The notes under the pieces were generated by a model that did not search any database, was not told the DNA's origin, and saw nothing but the letters and a program-made list of their open reading frames with translations. A stretch of DNA of 64,000 nucleotides, from contig CM065187.1 of NCBI GenBank assembly GCA_033026295.1, forward strand, positions 1,975,388 to 2,039,387, read 5' to 3'. The position numbers and the translations under genes are program-made. The DNA is from Channa striata (lineage: Eukaryota; Chordata; Actinopteri; Anabantiformes; Channidae). Shown one piece after another: positions 21,951-35,080 of the stretch. Position 1 is the stretch's first letter. Each line of letters opens with the position of its first letter.

Positions 21951-24900
21951 TCCTGACTGCCCGTCAGCTGCTCGCTCCTTTGCAATATCAGTTTTCTCTA
22001 GTTCCTTTGCCCTGTTCTGCAGAGCGTAGACATGCACCACTTGAACAAATAGTCATCGAAACTAATATCATGACAGATGAGAGAGACATCCATAACCATG
22101 GGAACCGTACACAGCAAAGTGGTGATGGCTGTCGCCTCATATTTAATACACAATATTAATATTGTGTAGATTTAAAAAGGTTTTTGTTGCTAAACTTACT
22201 AAGAACTTTTTTCAGTTTCTTGAGGAATGTTAATATATTTAAATTTATTTTATTTAATTTTTTTCCACAACACAAAAATGCTAAATGTTAAATGTCACGT
22301 TTTGCTCGTTACCAAAAAAATCTTTAACTGCTGGGAAACTGCAGCCCTGATAGCGTGGATCGGTCACGCTTGCTTTTATTTGCCTTGTCCACATTCACCC
22401 TCGTTATCAAGCTGGTAGGATAATGTGGAGTAGCTGCACCTTGAACCCGAGGGCTTAGGTTTGCTTTCAGAAGTGTGGATGCAAATGCCACATTATCTTA
22501 TCTAGGGAATGTTTTGTCTTCTTTGACTGATGGTCTGTTGCGCAGATCGTACCGTAAATGAAAATATAATTGAAATGAGCAGCTCTTTGTAATTGTGAGC
22601 AGAGTCAGTGTGTTTACATGGACTCGAGTGACCAGGTTAAAGTTGGCTTTCTGTGGAAAGCCAACAGCATACAGAAACGATAGTTCGGTGGTCAAAGTCC
22701 CATATGTCAGAATGTATATGTCTGAAACCTGACAACAACTGCCTTAAACTGGCAGATGATACACGTGTTTCAAGGCTTTTGTCTTTCTTTTGTCTTTCAG
22801 AAAAATCATTCAGAAAGAAAACATTACGTTTCATCCCAACGGCACGGTGTCCTACGTGGAATACAGGAGCTACTTCTTTGAGCCTTCCATGTCTGTAGGG
22901 AACGAGTCCGATGTTGTCACCATCCCGAACATGCTGGTGCTGGTGAGAGAGCATTTCCCCTTCTCTCGAAGCACAATTCTCTAGTCAATCGAGCGGCAGT
23001 TTTGCTCAGGTGTTTCGCTCCGGTCTGCGTTGTCAGGGTGCGGCAGTGATGTTGGAGAACCTGCCCTATGCAGTGCGCCTGCTGATCAGCGCCACCTTCA
23101 AGGCTTTCAAGGAGGGACCCTTCCTGACCAAGACCGTCGGGGAGCTGATGTGGGGTTATAACAGTGAACTGGTCGCATTCCTTAACAAATACCTGCCTGG
23201 CATGCTGCCCTCAACAGGGAAATTTGGCCTCTTTATGGATGTAAGTTCATTCTTTTAGCAGAATTCTACAGATGTTTGTTGTGGTTGAGCACAATAAAAT
23301 GTCTAACATCGGCGTCTGTTTGTAATAAAATTTGGGGAGCAAGTTTCATTAAAAATCCAATTGTTCACATTGCTCGTCTACAGACGCTTTCATGCAGACG
23401 GACAAGCTTCTAATAGTTATGTTACCGGTTACTGCGCTTATTAAAATTTTCTTGAATCATTTGGCACAGAGCAGAATGTGTGTGTCTTTACATGCCGTAA
23501 CTCCGCAGAAGGAATATGTTGTCTGTGTAAAGCTAAGCTAGCTGCCACCAGTCACATGACTTCCAATGGAGCTTTGTCATGACATTTCCACTTGGTCCAC
23601 CTTTCTGAAACCTCTTATTGGAACCTGAACTGTGTAACAGCAGCTCGCTTCTCTCCACGGTCAGGATCGTGTTCATAGATCCTGGTATCAGAAAGGTCCA
23701 CGTTAAAACTGTCCTTGGTTTGACATTGGTGGCTCGTTGGAACGGTACTCAGGCTTTAACTACCTGCACTTTGTGTGGCGACGCAAAGAATCAAGCAGCA
23801 CGGCCCTGAACAAAAGGATGTTGCTTTGGTCAGATGAAGCACAGTACAACAAGGGAAGTTTTCCAACACCTGTGAATGTGAAGAGACAAAAATGTCCTGA
23901 TGATTGTTCATTGTGTTGGGGATATGAGCGAGGAAGCGGCAGCATTGTCGGGTCCTTGTGATGTTTCCAGGCTGCAGCTTGATCCTCTCCTGCCTTTCGG
24001 CTGCGTTACTGTCAAGGAACAATCTAAAACGGTCTCTCAGCTGTTTATTTGGACAGTAATAACACGTTTGGTCTTGATGTGTTTCTCCATGTAGTTCAAT
24101 AACTCCAACACTGGCCTGTTCACCGTCTTTACTGGACATGACGACATCAGCAAAGTTCATAAAGTTGATTCCTGGAATGGCCTGAAAGAGGTGAGAAATA
24201 TTTATTTTCCTCATTTTTGTTTTCATACGCCTCCTGACTGTGTGCTCTGCTAACAGTTGAGTTACTGGCGGACGCCTCAGTGTAATAAGATCAATGGAAC
24301 AGCTGGACAGCTGTGGCCTCCCTTCTTGACGAAAGAGAGCACTTTACCGTTCTACAGCCCTGACGCCTGCAGGTCAAGTCCATTTTATTTTCTCTTCTTT
24401 CTCTTACAACTCGTTGCAAACTTTCAAAGCTTAATTTTTCGTGTTCCTTGTGTTGCAGATCTTTAGAGCTTGTGTATCAGCGTCAAGGCACTTTTAAGGG
24501 ACTCCCTCTATATCGGTTTGTTGCACCCAAGACCATGTTTGCCAATGGGACAGATTATGCCCCCAATGAAGGCTTCTGCCCCTGTAGACAGTCGGGCCTG
24601 CTGAATGTTAGCAGCTGCCGCTTCGGTGAGTACAGAAGACGCACCGCAATCCGAAGCTGTGATTTCAGTTGTTTGTTTAGGGCGGCAAATGACACGTGCC
24701 TTCATTATCAAAATGTCCCTGAGCCAAAGGTGACCTCTTTAAACTGCAGTCCAAAAGTCAAACAAATTAATTTACGATTTAAACCGTGTCGTTTCCTGTT
24801 TGTCTGTTTTAGACTCTCCAGTCTTCATCTCTCAGGCTCACTTCTATAATGCGGATCCAGTGCTGCTGGACTATGTGCAGGGCCTGTCCCCCAGTGAAGA

Positions 24901-27900
24901 GAAGCATGGCCTCTTCATAGACATCCACCCGGTGAGTGCGCACACACAAACACGTGGGAGGAAAATCATTGACATGATACAGTCCCTGTCCCCTTATCCA
25001 GCCATCACAACTGAATGCACAACAAAACCCTTTCAAGTAAATTACAAAATTAAAATTCCAAAAAAGTTGGATATGAAAAACATACATAAAAACAGAATGC
25101 AATGGTTTGTAAATTTCATATTTTACTACAAGAGAACAAAAACAGATCAGCTGCCAAAATGACGATACAGTTGAACCAGCTGCTTAACAAAACGGAACAA
25201 TATTACCTCTGTGAAAGAAATCTCTGAATTTCTGAAATCTGTTTGATTAAACTGACAGAATCAGTGTCCCTGAAATTGGCAACGGAGCATATTTTTATAT
25301 TAATGTAATTGGTAATATTAGTAGTAATGTAATGGCATATTACATAATAACATTAACGTAGTTCTATATTAGTATTTATCTTGTATATATCCAGAAATTG
25401 TTATCTTTGTGCATTTGGGCAATTATGATCGTTATGGTGAAATTTGTTGCTGCTGACGTTTGTTATTGCTGTCTCACGGTAAAGTCTGGAAGCCTCCAGA
25501 GAAACGAACTCCATGATATCTGACTTTGTTGCCATTCAATAACACAGTAAAATAAAACTTTCTGTAATCATAAATGTGAAGCGCTGATACTGTAGGGTTG
25601 ATGGGGCTACCATTACTCAGCATATTATGCAACTGTTCTCATGCAAACCTCGTCAGCGGTACGTTATATGGAAGTGATAATGTATGTGATAAGGTAATTG
25701 GAAAATGGGCTTTTTTCTCTGTAATTGCAGCTGTTTGAGACAAGCGTTGTCAGAAATGTTCTATGACTCCAATAAAATAAATCGGCTGTGATAATGCAGC
25801 CGATGTTTTCAAGGGGATGAGCACAGTGTTCAGTCAAATCCCGCAAATCTGCATGTTAATAATTTACCTCAGATTGTGAAGGAGTTTGGATGTGACATCT
25901 CAGCACCGCAGTTCTCGACAAATCAGTTTGTGCTTCATTCGCTGCACATTCTGCAACTTGGTTTACAGGGGACCAGATGATCAGCATGGGCACAGTCTCG
26001 TCACATTAACGCTTATTAATGTAACATTAATAATTTGGGCTCGTAAACTTCAGTGTAAGAACCTCCAGTATCTGGACCAAGTTTGGCTTAGACAGTTGTC
26101 TACAGTTCTTTTAATGTGTAGGAACTCATTTACTCAAGACCTGGGTTAAATATTAAAGTTAGTCAGAGTAAAAAGGATTTAACCAGTTTCAATGGGCTTA
26201 AAAAAAACATGCAGCAGCAATAGTCACAGGTGATTTCTCCGCCACCTGTGACTTATTTTGGAAGTGGGAGGGGTCAGAATTTAACTGTACGGTGACAGAA
26301 AATGCTGTTTCCTGTCTTCTTTTTTTTTTTCCCGTGGGTGAACAGGCTGGCGTCATGGTAACAGACCCAGTGGAGCTTCTTTTGACAGCTCTCACCATCT
26401 CAATTGAAAAGAAACGACTGCGCTTGGACCCTTTTACTCATATGGTCAAATCACTTCACCACAAACTGCTCGAACTCCGGGCTGAGCAGTTTGTGGTGAA
26501 GTGATCTGACCTTTATCTGACTCAAAACTGAAGGGCTAAACGGCATGTTGACAGCTTGTTGCATGCACAAGAAACCCTGCAAACTCGTCCCCCAGCCCCC
26601 TTAAAAAAAGGCAAACTATTAAGTTTCTGTAAATAAAGACATTTTCCATGTCAACTATTCTGTTACTGCAAAAAATGGACCTGAGGGACGTTTCATTTCC
26701 TGCAGGTTTAAATCCCAAAACCTTAATTTCCTTTTTTCTCTCTTTCCTAACACGAGTCCTTGTTGTCCACCGACAGCCAGATGTCTGAGGAAACATTGTG
26801 CCATGAAAGATCCACATGAGAACAATTCTAACACGATCTGTGCCATTTCATTGTTAGTAGGATGTAGTTAAGTTTTTAATTATACTATTTAAACATAATC
26901 TATTATACAGTAGGAAGATGATTCCTCTCTTATAATGCAAATAAATAACGTGGCTCCCCATCCTGGAAACAATATAGTGGCAGCTGTGAAAAATTACTAA
27001 ATTCAATCTGTCATTTCAGACAGAAGTTATATATGTGATATGGGCCAAATATAAAGGAATCTCAGATTGTGGAGGGGGTGCAATATTGACAAAGGTCTAA
27101 ACATTTTGGTGGGATCTTTTTATTGATCACATTAAGCAGACAGACTTCATTTCAAGCAATTTGGAGCCAAAACATTAGTATTTGGGTATAGCTGGACAAT
27201 GTGGCCTCTTAATAATATCACAGTATTTTTGTGGCTAGATCACGATAAAGAGTAAATCTTGATATTATGACATCTCCTCCAAATGACTTCATCAGCACTG
27301 GCTTTACCGCGTGTACTGTCTCCATTTTATAATGGCTTTAGTAATCCCTGCATCATGAGTCTGCATCAGAAAAATATGTGTTCATATTCATTAAAAGTTT
27401 CTAGTGGGAACATTTTTGCAACATGCAACAACATCTAATTGTCATAAGATTTACAGTGAATAATTATTCAAAGCAGCTGTGAAATGAAATGATGGTGAGC
27501 CTACATACATGGTTTTTAGGATTATCCCTGTTTTAAAATGACTCGGGTTCTAATTTGAAGTTTGGTTAAAATTATGAATTTAAAAAAGAATTCATTTTAA
27601 ATGCTCTTGCTGTTTGGCTTTTTAGGCGTCATTCTTCATGTTGCTGTAGCATCTAATTGTGGCACAGTGACAACTATGATGTCTAAGAAGCAACGGTTGT
27701 AGTCTGAGGCACACGTTCAACACTGTCGCTGCAAAGCTAGTTTCAGGCCGGCAGCTTAAAAAATAACTAGGTTAATTTAATTAATTTCTACGCTCTCATT
27801 TATTAGATGCCACAGAGAGTCGCGTTGCCGGCATCGCCCACCCCTCGGATTGTGTGCTGACATTAGCGTTTATCTTGAGTGGCTGCAGAGTTAATGTTCA

Positions 27901-30900
27901 TAAATGACACGCTCGTTCATAAGAGTCCACGCTCAGTTTGTTTTCTGCACAAATCTCAATTGTTGTTTTTGTGTTGTAATTGTTTCACTGGTGGATATTT
28001 AACTCTAAAAGCGGAGAGATTCCCAAAAGGACACCTTTCCTTCTTTTATTCACTGCTCTTGTTTATATGGAAACATTCTTTTCTTAGTTGGCAGGAAGAG
28101 TAACTGACTTTCTGTCCTTGAACTGTTTCCTGGATGAGATTCACAGACGTGTTCTTTTCCCAGCTAACAGGGGTCCCGCTGAACGTGGCCGTCCGACTGC
28201 AGCTCAACCTCTACATTAAGAGAGTCTCGGGATTTACGTAAGGCAGCTGTTCCTCAAATTGCTCTGAGGCTGTTCACACCTGTCGTCTTTGAATATGAAT
28301 GGCCTTCACGTGTTTCCTGTTTTTATCGCCAAATTCCTGTGTGAGCTTTAGCGTTTGAAGTGTTGTGCTTTTGTGCTTGTAGAGAAACTGGCAAGATTTC
28401 TGAGGTGGTGATGCCCATGATCTGGTTTGAGGAGGTAAGTTCGAATCTATATGGGAAGTAAAATGTGTAGCAGTGTGTGCGGAGAGCCTGATACCTTACT
28501 GTGTTTGTACGAGTCAGATTCAGGTGCGTCTGGTGTTGGTGTCCCCTGCTTTGCATAATTGTTACTTCTCTAATACTTGTTTTACAGTTGCACATGGCAA
28601 TAAAAGCTGAGTAGGCTGCAATTATTTTATAGTCAATATCTGAGATTATACAGTATGTAGAGCTGTTTATGTATCAACAATAAATACTTCACATCTTAAA
28701 TGTTTACGTCACGCGCTCTTTAAGCAAAAGCCACATAAAGTTAAAGTACTTATTATAAAAATGGACAGTTTCATTTATTATCTATACACTACTTTTATTA
28801 TTATTCAAGGGATACAGGAAACAGCTGTGCATTTCAGGCAATAATAGAAAAGAACAAAATGAGAAAAGGGCAATAATTCTGAGGATTATCTCCATTTATT
28901 ACTGACATTTTTTTTTTTTTTTTTTTCAATTACAAGGCTTTTCCTTATTTCTAATTTTAGTGTTTCGGTTTGAAGAAATTCAACCATCGAACAAAAACCT
29001 AATTGCAACATCCAAAGGATCATTGCCAAGGTGTTGGTGTAAAAAAAAAAAGTGGCACTTTATTGAAGTGTGAGAAGTATTTAAATGAGCCCTCTGCTAA
29101 AATGTCTTTTAACGACTTTTGACTAAAAGTGAGTTACAGGCTTAGAAATGTGTAAATAAGTTTGAATAAATGCGAATCTCCCTGAGGCTGTTATGCTCAT
29201 ACAAAATCTTAACATAAGTAATACTTGGGAAAACATCACTTTAATGTTACGGCTGATGAATGTGGCAGTTACTTGCACGCTGTTCTTAAAGATTAGATAT
29301 AGTTACTCATCAGAATTTGAGTTGTTGTATAATGTGACTGAGTCTGCTGAGTTTAGCTCTCTGCAAAAAGGCACACGTGGCACAAAGATCCTATGACGCA
29401 CCTTAAAACATGTGCTATTTTCCTTTTCATCTGTAGAGCGGGTACATAGACGGTCCTGTGCTCACGACATTCCACCAGAACCTGGTGATTCTTCCCGCTG
29501 TGATGGAGTACATGCAGTACGGCTTCATAGTGCTCGGCCTGGCAATGATAATAATCAGCGCCCTGGTTTATCACAGAGTGAAGGTAATAAAAAAAGCATA
29601 AAGAAAATCTCCTTTTGTTCTTAACTGCACGTAGCATGAGACACAGTTACGCATGTTCTCCACAAACCGATGCAAAGAGGAGCAGAAGAGACTGAGCCGG
29701 AGATGTTCTAATATTCACACCCACAGTTAAATTATTTATTCCTCTTTTAGGTCTAATTAAAAACCAAACCAACCAAATTGGCTGCATTGCACAGATAACA
29801 TGTATGGATTGAAAAACACTGGCAGGATTTTGCAGACTCTTTTTGTGGTTGTTTTGGTCTAATTTATTCAAAATCAAATGTAACTTGTTCCACTAAGATT
29901 AAACCTCAGATTTCAGAGTGTTCTCAGCCACACAGGTTATAATGCATGTGACCACACCACTGTCTCTTCTCTCACACGTGCGTTTGAATCCTGATCATCT
30001 CCGGACGTTACCCAGACGCAGTGTCTGCGATAATGTACATTTCCAAGTAAAAGTCTCAGGACATGTCCTGGAGTTTGTCCTGTGAGCCCCTGAGTACAAA
30101 GTCCAGAATATGTACGTGGGCCTGGGAGTGGAAAGAGCATCAGGCGTCCGTGACAACGGTCAGATGATCGGCTCCAGACAGAGTTCACATGTGAGAGCGG
30201 CTTGCTTTAACACACACACCTGGATTGTGGTGTCACAGGGATTTCTTTGTGTGTTACTGCCATTCAGCTGATCGTTCTGTAGAAAAGTGTGTGTTAGTCT
30301 TTGTGGTGTTGTACACGGTGCGAAGCGTTACCCCGCATTTACAGTCCTCCGCAGACCACGTCTCTTGGAAGTTCTGGGCGTCTCCCTGAATCCCGGAAAT
30401 TCTATACAATATAGGTCAAATGTTTACAATACAGGACTGTAGGTCAAATGGTCAAAACATGTCACAATAACGATAAACCATCAATGCATAAAGACAGGAT
30501 GTGATTCCTTTGCAGTAAAACGGAGCGTTAAAAGTAAAACCTCAGAGGAAACGTCTCTGACGGTGGAAACAGTGTTCAGACTTTACAACGTGTGCATTCC
30601 TCAGCCTCCTCACTTAACGTTCACGTCCGAGAACAGATTAAATTCCGTTTTTTACTTTAATAATGAAGTAAACATCCGTGCAGGGAAGTCCGTTTTCCAA
30701 ATCAGTCGCAGCCTCTAAAAACAATTGAGATGGATCTTTGTTCTTCCTATTAGTGCCAAAGCCACAATTGGCCTTTTGTATTGTTAATGTTGCTGTCACC
30801 GAACCCCTATTAACAAAACACTTTGTCCAGTTCCATATCTTTATGACTTGGGTCCTTTTATAATTGGCCAAACCTTAACGGATGAACTTGCAGAACAGAT

Positions 30901-31806
30901 TATTGGTCTGTGCTGTAGACATTCATCTGTGTGGGGATTGTGGAAAGTAGGATTCATTTTAAAATGACCTTTTCCTTTAATGACATGGTGCTTGTACTGT
31001 AGGACTGGAGGTTTTCAGCAGCGGGTGAATCAACCGTTTGTGCATTATTCTGTATCTGAGATGGCAGGAATTCTCCTGTTGAGGCCAAACAAACAAGGAA
31101 TCCTGCGGACAAAGCAGCAGCTTTCAGTCAGTCTCGCTGCTCGGCTGAGTAACAGTCCACCACCAGACAAGCTCCTTCTCATTCTCTCAGCTCTGTTCAT
31201 CTTTGCTCTGCTGAGCAAAGATGAACAGAGTCTTATCAGCTGTGGCCCAGCAGAGCTTATCAGGGAGGGCAAGGCAACCTGTCCTGCGTGGTGTCGTTTG
31301 GGAACATTATGGTTGTGTTCACTTAGTCGGCAGGTGTAAAATGTTTCTCTGATGACAGATGCTTATCAATTGACAGCATCACGACGGTTGGAATTGTTTT
31401 GCAGAAACAGTCAATGCTTTTATAGCCCCGTTTTAAAGAGGAGATGAAATGTTTGATTAACGGGGAAAATGCACCTTTCATTAGCATGTTGCTTTTAGTA
31501 AATGTGCAGTAGTGGTGTGAAGATAATAGCCTGTTCCTGTCTGAGCGGATCTGCCCCAACGTTTTATCCCAAATGTGTGCAGAATGTGCAAGAAACGAAT
31601 TCCTGTTTGCAGTACGTCTTGGTTCTAGTGAGAGACGAAGCCTGGTTTCATACCGGTGCTGGACTTTATCTCCCTTAAGGTCTGTCATTAAATGGATAAT
31701 GAGGAAATTTGTCATAAAACTCTTATAAACACAGGAACCACAAAATGTCTTTTCCTTTCCTTGTTTAGGTCTCCCTCAGTGCCAGGACCTGTAGTAGGTC
31801 ACGTAG

Positions 31807-31846
<40 letters not shown>

Positions 31847-34436
31847 GTTTTCTTAGTCCTTAATAATTTAGCGGTTATTGGACGGAAACAGAAAAGCAGT
31901 TTCCACTCGTTTCACTAAACTGTCTCCTTAACTTCTGCAAGAAAGTGATAACGGGCATTTTCCCAAAATGAAAGTTCAAACCAATCAAATGTGCTGCTAG
32001 TGTGTGTTTGTTTATAAAATGCATCACACTTCTTCTCCTGCCATAAACCAGCTGATTAAAGTTAATAAATTCAGGTGCAGTTTCAGCCAGATTTCTGTTG
32101 ACACGCTGCAGTTTTTCATGTCTCGTATGACCACGGAGGACGGCAAGATGAACTGGCCTGTGTGGGTTTAAATTGAGCAGTTTTAATTTGATTGGATGCT
32201 TAAAAGTGGATTTTTTTCAAAATGTTTTTTGCAGAGATCTCGTAAAAACGAAACGGGGTCTAGTGCGGCGGCGGAGAACGACGGGGTTTGTAAAACCGTC
32301 ACGTGTAATTTCAATCATTTCAAATCAAACAAGATTCAAGACTCAAATGAGAAATTCCGTTGATTTTCAAAGATCCTATTTTGCTTTACCGCAAAGTGAT
32401 TTTTCATTTATTAGGTTCATTAGAACTATTAAGATGGATTTTTGCCATTGGAGTCATATTTTCCTAAATTTCGCAGACTGAACTTAGTAATATGATATGA
32501 CCCAATCAGGTTTAACAGGACAGCGCCTGATGGTGGCTGAGGGCTTTACCTTTATTTTAATATTAAACGGATAAAGTTGCCTTCATGTTTTGCTTCTTGC
32601 TCACACGTTCTACAAATCCATAAAAACAATCCACCATCTAAAAAATGGCTGGAAATTTCTGATAACAGGAGCATGAAACAGACGGATTCACAGGTTTGTG
32701 TCTGTACGGAAGCTGCAGAAGGATTTGGGTTGTTGCAGAATTTTCTGGCCTCAAGTTAAACGGGATTTAAACGCGGTTTGTTCACTCACATTCACGACCA
32801 GAGGAATTACTTTGTTAGTGGAGTTCCTCTGTACTCGGACTATGAACTTGGAGTTTGATTTGAAGTGGCAGGGTTGTACTAAGCGCTTTTGTTTTAGTCT
32901 CTTATTTCGAGCCTTACGTCACCTCTTGTAATTCAGGTTTCCGCTCGTGAAGTTGTGCTGCCTGATGATCAATCAAGCCTCATTTAAATTCTGTGTGATC
33001 ACTTTAACCCTACAATCAATTAACCAATCACATGCTTCAATTAACTGCATGGCTGAATGGATTACCGCCAGAAATCACCACGGATATTGCTGCACACCCG
33101 CAAAAAAAACCCAGCTTCGCCCACATCACTGCAAACAGACCAGCAGCTGATTGCCTGTCTTGTCTCTGATTGGCTGGTGTGTAAGACGGTGTGGTCATGT
33201 TTTAGGCCTACGACAATGAGCCAGTAAAAGCCTCACATGGCCGAGAAACACGGGAGAAATATGACACGAACACCTCAGGTGGGTGCACACACAAAGGCAT
33301 CCACATGTTCAATGTCTTCATTGTTTGTTTGTTCAAGCTTTAGACACGATCACGCGAAACTGGAACGAGACTTTTACTCTGTACGTGCACGGCCTCAAAC
33401 GCAGTGACCGCACGAACATTTAAAAGCCTTTAATGCCGTCGTACGTTTTGAGTAAATCCGGTGTGAGGAGAGGTCAGATTAGAAACAAATACTGTAAGTT
33501 TCTTTTTGTATTGTCCCACAAAATATTATTGCAGTATTAAGTATATAGGATTTACATTTAATCAGGATTATCTAGAGGTTTATACATATTTAAACGTGGT
33601 GCTAACTTATGACAGAAAAGTTGTTTGGGCCTTCTGTTGAACATATGTCATCATCGGGCCACAGTAAAGTTTTAGTGCGTAAAATTCCTTCGTCACTATG
33701 CGGCTGCAACGTTGAACGCACAGGAATATTCTTTTTTTTTTTCATATCACTCACTCTTTCCTCCACTCAGTCTATGATTTTCTTTTTAGTGGGTCTGTAG
33801 AATGACTATTAACTTAAGCAATCAACTTTTTTGTGTCAGTTTAACTCGTGCACGTGCATGTTACTCTACAAATGAGGCTGGACATATTTAAGATCTGTTG
33901 TCCTCTGATGCAAATGCATGAAAAGCCTGAAACCACCAACCAGGTGTTGCTGTGTCTTTTTTGCTTTTGTGGAAGGACGTGTGACTCCGACGTGTTTCTA
34001 ATGTTCTTTGGAAAACTAGAATTGAACTAAAATCAGCCTTTTAATGGCACATTAGTTCATTAAATTGTTCTTTTGTTAGAACGTTGTATTTTGCTACAGT
34101 TTAATAGAGTATAATTTAATATTGCTAAATATCTAATTATATAATAATTGAAGTGTAATACAACATTTAGGTTAGAGGTTATATAAATGTTTTCAAATTT
34201 ACAAAGGTGATAAGACCTTTTATAGCTTCAATGGGGATGAAGGTCAGAATACAAACTGCCACATCACTGATGTATGTAATTTGAAAATGGGGAATTGTAT
34301 ATCTATATCAATTTTTTTTTTTTTCCCCTTTTACACACAGAGAAATAAATTTGATGAAGGCACACCACCAGCTTCCAGTGGGGCACTTCAACCGAAGAGA
34401 AGGAGAATCTGCTGCAGGATGAAACAGACTGACTGA
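20595..34436 (+). CDS. scarb1: Scavenger receptor class B member 1 (SR-BI)
   Basis: Two-pass glycoprotein of the CD36 family that binds HDL and moves cholesteryl ester and other lipids, including carotenoids, across the plasma membrane. Exons: 20595-20711, 21594-21754, 22801-22942, 23037-23240, 24095-24190, 24257-24372, 24459-24625, 24813-24931, 28164-28237, 28383-28434, 29437-29583, then 33206-33278 and 34341 onward. The first exon (MADKSTVAVVFMALGV...) gives the short N-tail and TM1. The ectodomain shows ERGPYVY, TVGELMWGY, FGLF, CNKINGTAGQLWPPF, YRFVAPKTMFANG, PPNEGFC-like Cys motifs and several N-glycosylation sequons. TM2 is in exon 11 (VMEYMQYGFIVLGLAMIIIS). SR-BI rather than CD36 or SCARB2 is set by the LPGMLP and GFCPC regions. 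With exon 12, the frame stops in exon 13 at 34348 (491 aa); skipping exon 12 keeps exon 11 in frame with exon 13 and stops at 34436 (496 aa). Confidence is high for exons 1-11, lower for the tail. Confidence 0.95.
21914..21949 (+). repeat. Poly(T) tract, 36 nt (scarb1 intron 2)
   Basis: An uninterrupted T36 run. On the opposite strand it is a poly(A) that produces a spurious poly-Lys ORF. Its length makes the assembly here uncertain. Confidence 0.95.
26444..26511. repeat. Inverted repeat, 28-bp stem with one mismatch, 12-nt loop (scarb1 intron 8)
   Basis: TCACTTCACCACAAACTGCTC (26451-26471) is followed after GAACTCCGGGCT by its exact reverse complement (26484-26504). The stem continues outward as GGTCAAA / TCTGACC with one mismatch. 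The surrounding intron (24932-28163) has no other structured feature I can name. Confidence 0.9.
31191..31230. repeat. Perfect 18-bp inverted repeat, 4-nt loop (scarb1 intron 11)
   Basis: CTCTGTTCATCTTTGCTC (31191-31208), TGCT, then its exact reverse complement (31213-31230). Confidence 0.92.
31808..31846 (+). repeat. (TTA)n microsatellite
   Basis: About 13 TTA units in scarb1 intron 11. Confidence 0.95.
33206..33278 (+). CDS. scarb1: scarb1 alternative penultimate exon (exon 12, tail switch)
   Basis: A 73-nt exon with acceptor TTTTAG and donor GTGGGT. It encodes AYDNEPVKASHGRETREKYD plus TNTS, and its length is not a multiple of 3. Included, it leads to a stop 8 nt into exon 13 (34346-34348), giving a short tail. 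Skipped, exon 11 (phase 0) reads exon 13 as RNKFDEGTPPASSG... ending CCRMKQTD. This parallels the mammalian SR-BI / SR-BII pair, which also differ by exon 12. An acceptor 2 nt further in (34343) would give a third tail. No EAKL-like PDZ ligand is seen in any version. Confidence 0.6.
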
Positions 34437-35080
34437 CACACACACACACACACACACACAGTCGTTGTGGACTCACTGGTGGCCAACCTGACTTGAACTG
34501 AACCACAATGTCGTCGCCTCAGCGATGAGTCTTTCACACAAGTGAAGCTCCTCCATGTCGTCTCTTCACTCTGAGCTCTCACGTTCACTTTAATAAATGT
34601 CTGCGTCGGTTGAGGCTTTTTCTCATCAAAGCCGAGCAACTGTCACGGAAACGTACTTTTGTAGCAAAACAGAAATTTGTAAAAACTCCAGTTAAATGTG
34701 ACAGTTATGACCTTGTGTTGATGCTCTGCTCAGTGTTCGATGAGGATCCGCGTTGATTTAACCTTTTTATAGTTTATCATCGTAGTGGGCAGTCACTGTA
34801 TTGGCTATTTTTACTGTAAATATGAAGAACTGTTTCTGTGTCGGCAGCAAGGGAAGAAACACTTTCACGTGCACCAAGTATCACAGAGTTTAAACTGCAC
34901 TTGAGATTTAAGCGTCAAACACTCCCAACGTTCAGCGAGTCGTCGTTTACTTCTGTCTTCTCTGAGGGTGTGAGTGTGTTTCCTGAGCTGGATGTAAATG
35001 ATGTCATTTGGTGTCAAACACCTCAGTGAATGAATTCAGAGAAGCGTGGAGGTAATAAATGTGCCTTTGTTCAAAATTCT
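34437..35080 (+). other. scarb1 3' UTR with CA repeat and poly(A) signals
   Basis: A (CA)n tract (about 34437-34460) starts directly at the distal stop codon. AATAAA occurs at 34592-34597 and 35054-35059, the second followed by a GT-rich stretch. The 3' end position is inferred. Confidence 0.5.

Noticed and set aside
21468..22040. 190-codon minus-strand ORF in scarb1
   Set aside because: It exists only because of a poly(T) tract (poly-Lys) and antisense reading of scarb1 exon 2.
23800..23860. Plus-strand peptide MLLWSDEAQ resembling the LWSDETK motif of Tc1 transposases
   Set aside because: Only eight residues agree and no flanking transposase sequence or inverted repeat is present; probably chance.
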